DNA of 40,958 nt from Isosphaeraceae bacterium. GTDB taxonomy: Bacteria > Planctomycetota > Planctomycetia > Isosphaerales > Isosphaeraceae. This document shows, piece after piece, positions 39,701 through 40,958 of the stretch. Position 1 is the stretch's first letter. Every line of letters starts with the position of its first letter. The stretch lies in assembly GCA_031291845.1 (NCBI GenBank), contig JARLIH010000079.1, positions 1 to 40,958 on the forward strand, given 5' to 3'. The notes beneath the pieces are model-generated. The model made no database searches, was not told where the DNA came from, and saw only the letters and a program-made list of their open reading frames with translations. The position numbers and the translations under genes were made by a program.

Positions 39701-40958
39701 CGGTGGCCAGACCACGTCCGTCGTGAGCACCGCGACGGTCGCCGATGCACCGCTGATCGGCGCCGCGCCCTATACCTTGACTCCGACGGTGGGGCAGGCG
39801 TTCTCGGGGGCCGTCGCGCAGTTCACCGATCCCGACCGGTTCGCCGCGCCCTCGAACTTCATCGCCAGTATCAACTGGGGCGACGGAACCATGACGCAGG
39901 GGGTCATCACGCCGAGCAGCGTCTCGCCGGTGACGGGGGCCGTCACGTTCACCGTTTCGTCCGCTTCGTCCCACGCCTATCAGCAGGTGACCCCCCCCGG
40001 CGGCTCGGGTTTCGGGATCCGCGTCCAGATCGTCGACCTCGGCGGCTCAACGCTCACTTCGAGCGCTGTCGCGAACGTCGCCGACGCGCCGATTACCGCG
40101 AGCGGCGTCAGCCCGATCCAGAAGGTCGAGGGTTCGACGTTTAGTGGCGTGGTCGCCCAGTTCGTCGACGGCAACTCGTTCGCGCTGGCCAGCAACTTCA
40201 CGGCGACGATCAACTGGGGCGATGGGAACTCATCGCCCGGGATCATCGCGCTTAACGCGACGGACCCGCTCAATCCGTTCTTCACGGTCACGGGGACGAA
40301 CACGTTTGCTGAAGAAGGCCAGTATTTCATCAACGTGACCGTCACCGACAATGTCGGTCAGAGCGCGCCGGTGGCGATTACCCAGGCCAATATCGCCGAC
40401 GCCCCGCTCACCGCGGGCTCCGCGGTCAGCATTTCGCCGGTTGTTGGGACGAGCTTCTCAGGTGCGGTCGCGACCTTCAGCGACACGTACACGAGTGCTC
40501 CCCTGAGCGACTTCACGGCCACGATCAACTGGGGCGACGGAACCTCGGTGATCGCGGGTAGCGGGACGGTAAGTCAGCCCGGTGGAGTCGGGACGCCGTT
40601 CATCGTCTCAGGGACCCACACCTACGCCAATGCCGCGAGCGCGATCCCGATCGCGATCACGATCCACGACGCCGGCGGCAGCTCGCTCTCGCTCGGTGCC
40701 AGCGCCCATGTGCAGGTCGCACTCACGGGAGGGGTGAACCCGTCCTCGATCACCAGCGGCACGGGGAGCGGTGTCACTCGCAACACGCAGCCGCAGTTCT
40801 CCGGTCGGGTCGAGCCCGGCGCAACGGTCGAGCTGCTGGCCAACGGCGTGAACGACGGCGCAACTACCGCCGACGGGCTCGGGAACTGGAGCATCACCTC
40901 GAAGACCCTTACCGATGGCACCTACACGTTCATCGCCGAGGTGCTCGCGGCGAACTCC
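36726..40958 (+). CDS. Giant surface protein: kelch-like propeller followed by WGDG repeats, C-terminus outside window
   Basis: The frame is open for 1411 codons to the window edge. The N-terminus is basic and carries LEPLEERQLLAG, the motif found at the start of many giant exported planctomycete proteins. Residues about 50-400 contain kelch-like units (VLLPNGNILAGD, TNTGEVYNP, PDGRVFYLG), suggesting a beta-propeller as in galactose-oxidase-like proteins. From residue 490, eight PKD/Ig-like repeats of 100-122 residues follow, each with a TATI(N/D)WGDG strand, a G-x-H-x-Y-x-E-E-G turn and an A-x-IADAPL border. The visible end (GSGVTRNTQPQFSGRVEPGATVEL onward) starts a bacterial Ig-like domain. 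The ATG at 36726 is the first in frame. Adhesion or extracellular matrix role is inferred. Confidence 0.85.
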   Translation, partial: MSLPWFGTRRRASTLAWHDRTASLRSRRLRRRAALEPLEERQLLAGTWTDLTNAAPAASSGIGTMMLLTDGEVIAEGGGVNNAWFKLTPDAAGSYVDGTWSQIASTSLERLYFGSNVLQNGNVFILGGEYSGPQGAQNLTNTGEVYNPIKNTWTNIANFPDANFGDDPTVLLPNGNILAGDVFNTNTYIYNPSTDTWTQSASKLDGDQSDEETWVKLPDGSILTYDVFAPGKAQRYIPSQNQWVETGATPPLPLTSAAVGFELGPAFLLPDGRVFYLGATGHTAYYTPSTDSWTQGPDIPNGLGTDDAAGAELPDGNIIFTADQPLFDPNGLGTTVFEFNPTTNKYTVLSPPSGLDTTGPAFTSRMLVLPTGQVLVTTGGTQLAVYTPDTGAAPALQPTISSVVQNKNGTFTLTGTQLNGVSQGASYGDDAEMDTNYPIVSLVDASGDVYYARTTNWSNTGVSTGSTPETVIVTMPSGANPARPLAVTAESPAGATENQAFSNAEVATFTDPTGIHPVGNYTASIDWGDGTTTTGQVSGPDTFGIFTVDGDHLYTTATNNGSSWVIKVTVTEAYSLFDSGSGIISQPFSISSVGTGTVDANVIDIPPVVTGIQTLTGVEGLTTGSLRVATFIDPAGALPVSAYAATIDWGDGSTTSGSITYAAGTQTFSVFGTHTYTEEGTYLPIVTVDDTNGGASGQATDTATIADAPLSPIAATFSSTEGATFTGLVANFTDASPFGAVSDFTATIKWGDGTTSTGTVKKASLGTFGVTGTHQYNEEGTYNVSVVVKDDGGSTTTVASTAQIADAPLTPNTASIAAVEGQLIPATTTVATFIDAYTAAPLSDFSATINWGDGVTTVGTITSLGAGRFSVAGGTIYPESGVYAVTVAISDRGGSTTTALSSATITDAALTSSSVNFFGVEGQTIAPTTVATFNDADIFSQPSDFTATIDWGDGTTTAGSVVSLSGGNYAISGSHMYMQAQPYSVAVTINDIGGQTTSVVSTATVADAPLIGAAPYTLTPTVGQAFSGAVAQFTDPDRFAAPSNFIASINWGDGTMTQGVITPSSVSPVTGAVTFTVSSASSHAYQQVTPPGGSGFGIRVQIVDLGGSTLTSSAVANVADAPITASGVSPIQKVEGSTFSGVVAQFVDGNSFALASNFTATINWGDGNSSPGIIALNATDPLNPFFTVTGTNTFAEEGQYFINVTVTDNVGQSAPVAITQANIADAPLTAGSAVSISPVVGTSFSGAVATFSDTYTSAPLSDFTATINWGDGTSVIAGSGTVSQPGGVGTPFIVSGTHTYANAASAIPIAITIHDAGGSSLSLGASAHVQVALTGGVNPSSITSGTGSGVTRNTQPQFSGRVEPGATVELLANGVNDGATTADGLGNWSITSKTLTDGTYTFIAEVLAANS
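38304..40537 (+). repeat. Eight tandem protein-coding repeats of about 300 bp with TGGGGCGA cores
   Basis: The codons for W-G-D-G begin at 38304, 38670, 38973, 39276, 39576, 39876, 40215 and 40530, giving spacings of 366, 303, 303, 300, 300, 339 and 315 bp. Each unit encodes one Ig/PKD-like domain. The units diverge in DNA sequence, so they are old duplications and not recent slippage, though the 303/300-bp units keep near-constant length. Confidence 0.88.

Noticed and set aside
1..40958. CRISPR arrays, insertion sequences or prophage genes
   Set aside because: No short regularly spaced repeats, transposase-like protein or phage structural gene was seen.

Overview
The window is GC-rich bacterial chromosome that reads as a planctomycete (inference). 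Pointers are the giant surface protein with an LEPLEERQLL-type N-terminus, a PEP-CTERM protein, an ASPIC/UnbV-FG-GAP lipoprotein, a transmembrane Ser/Thr kinase, a planctomycete-style ECF sigma factor, a histone-deacetylase-like hydrolase and a ubiquitin-like conjugation operon. No rRNA or CRISPR array was seen.

Left edge (1-3589): the first ~200 bases encode the zinc-binding part of an alcohol-dehydrogenase-type protein at about 55% GC. They then switch in frame to the C-terminal part of a GlxB/MgsA-type glutamine amidotransferase; the junction looks like an assembly chimera. The rest is a glutamate-synthase-like operon (GlxB, GlxC, a membrane TPR protein, GlxD). A Uma2-family nuclease and a convergent EamA transporter follow.

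Core of interest (5278-8606): four same-strand genes encode a membrane-anchored prokaryotic RING-type zinc finger, a small ubiquitin-like protein, a canonical E2 (HPN plus catalytic Cys) and a ThiF/E1-like enzyme with a C-terminal zinc ribbon. Together they resemble a complete ubiquitin-like E1-E2-E3 pathway, but the modifier lacks a C-terminal diglycine and no deubiquitinase is visible.

Housekeeping block (8852-24337): rnc, a membrane protein, deoC, rpiA, tRNA-Pro, a response regulator with a histidine-kinase-like partner, parAB, pncB, a GT39/GT83-like glycosyltransferase, the HDAC-like gene, a dicarboxylate symporter, tRNA-Glu, a DJ-1/PfpI protein, csrA, an ECF sigma factor and two tRNA-Arg genes. 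Three near-canonical parS sites (11816, 19430, 24033) plus weaker variants flank parAB, suggesting the origin-proximal, ParB-loaded part of the chromosome.

Signalling and cell-surface block (24439-40958): an SDR reductase, a 1359-aa kinase with an extracytoplasmic beta-helix-like half, a secreted TPR protein, a nitrilase-family hydrolase, a 1272-aa TPR/FG-GAP/ASPIC lipoprotein, a PEP-CTERM protein, and the first 1411 codons of a giant repeat protein that runs off the window.
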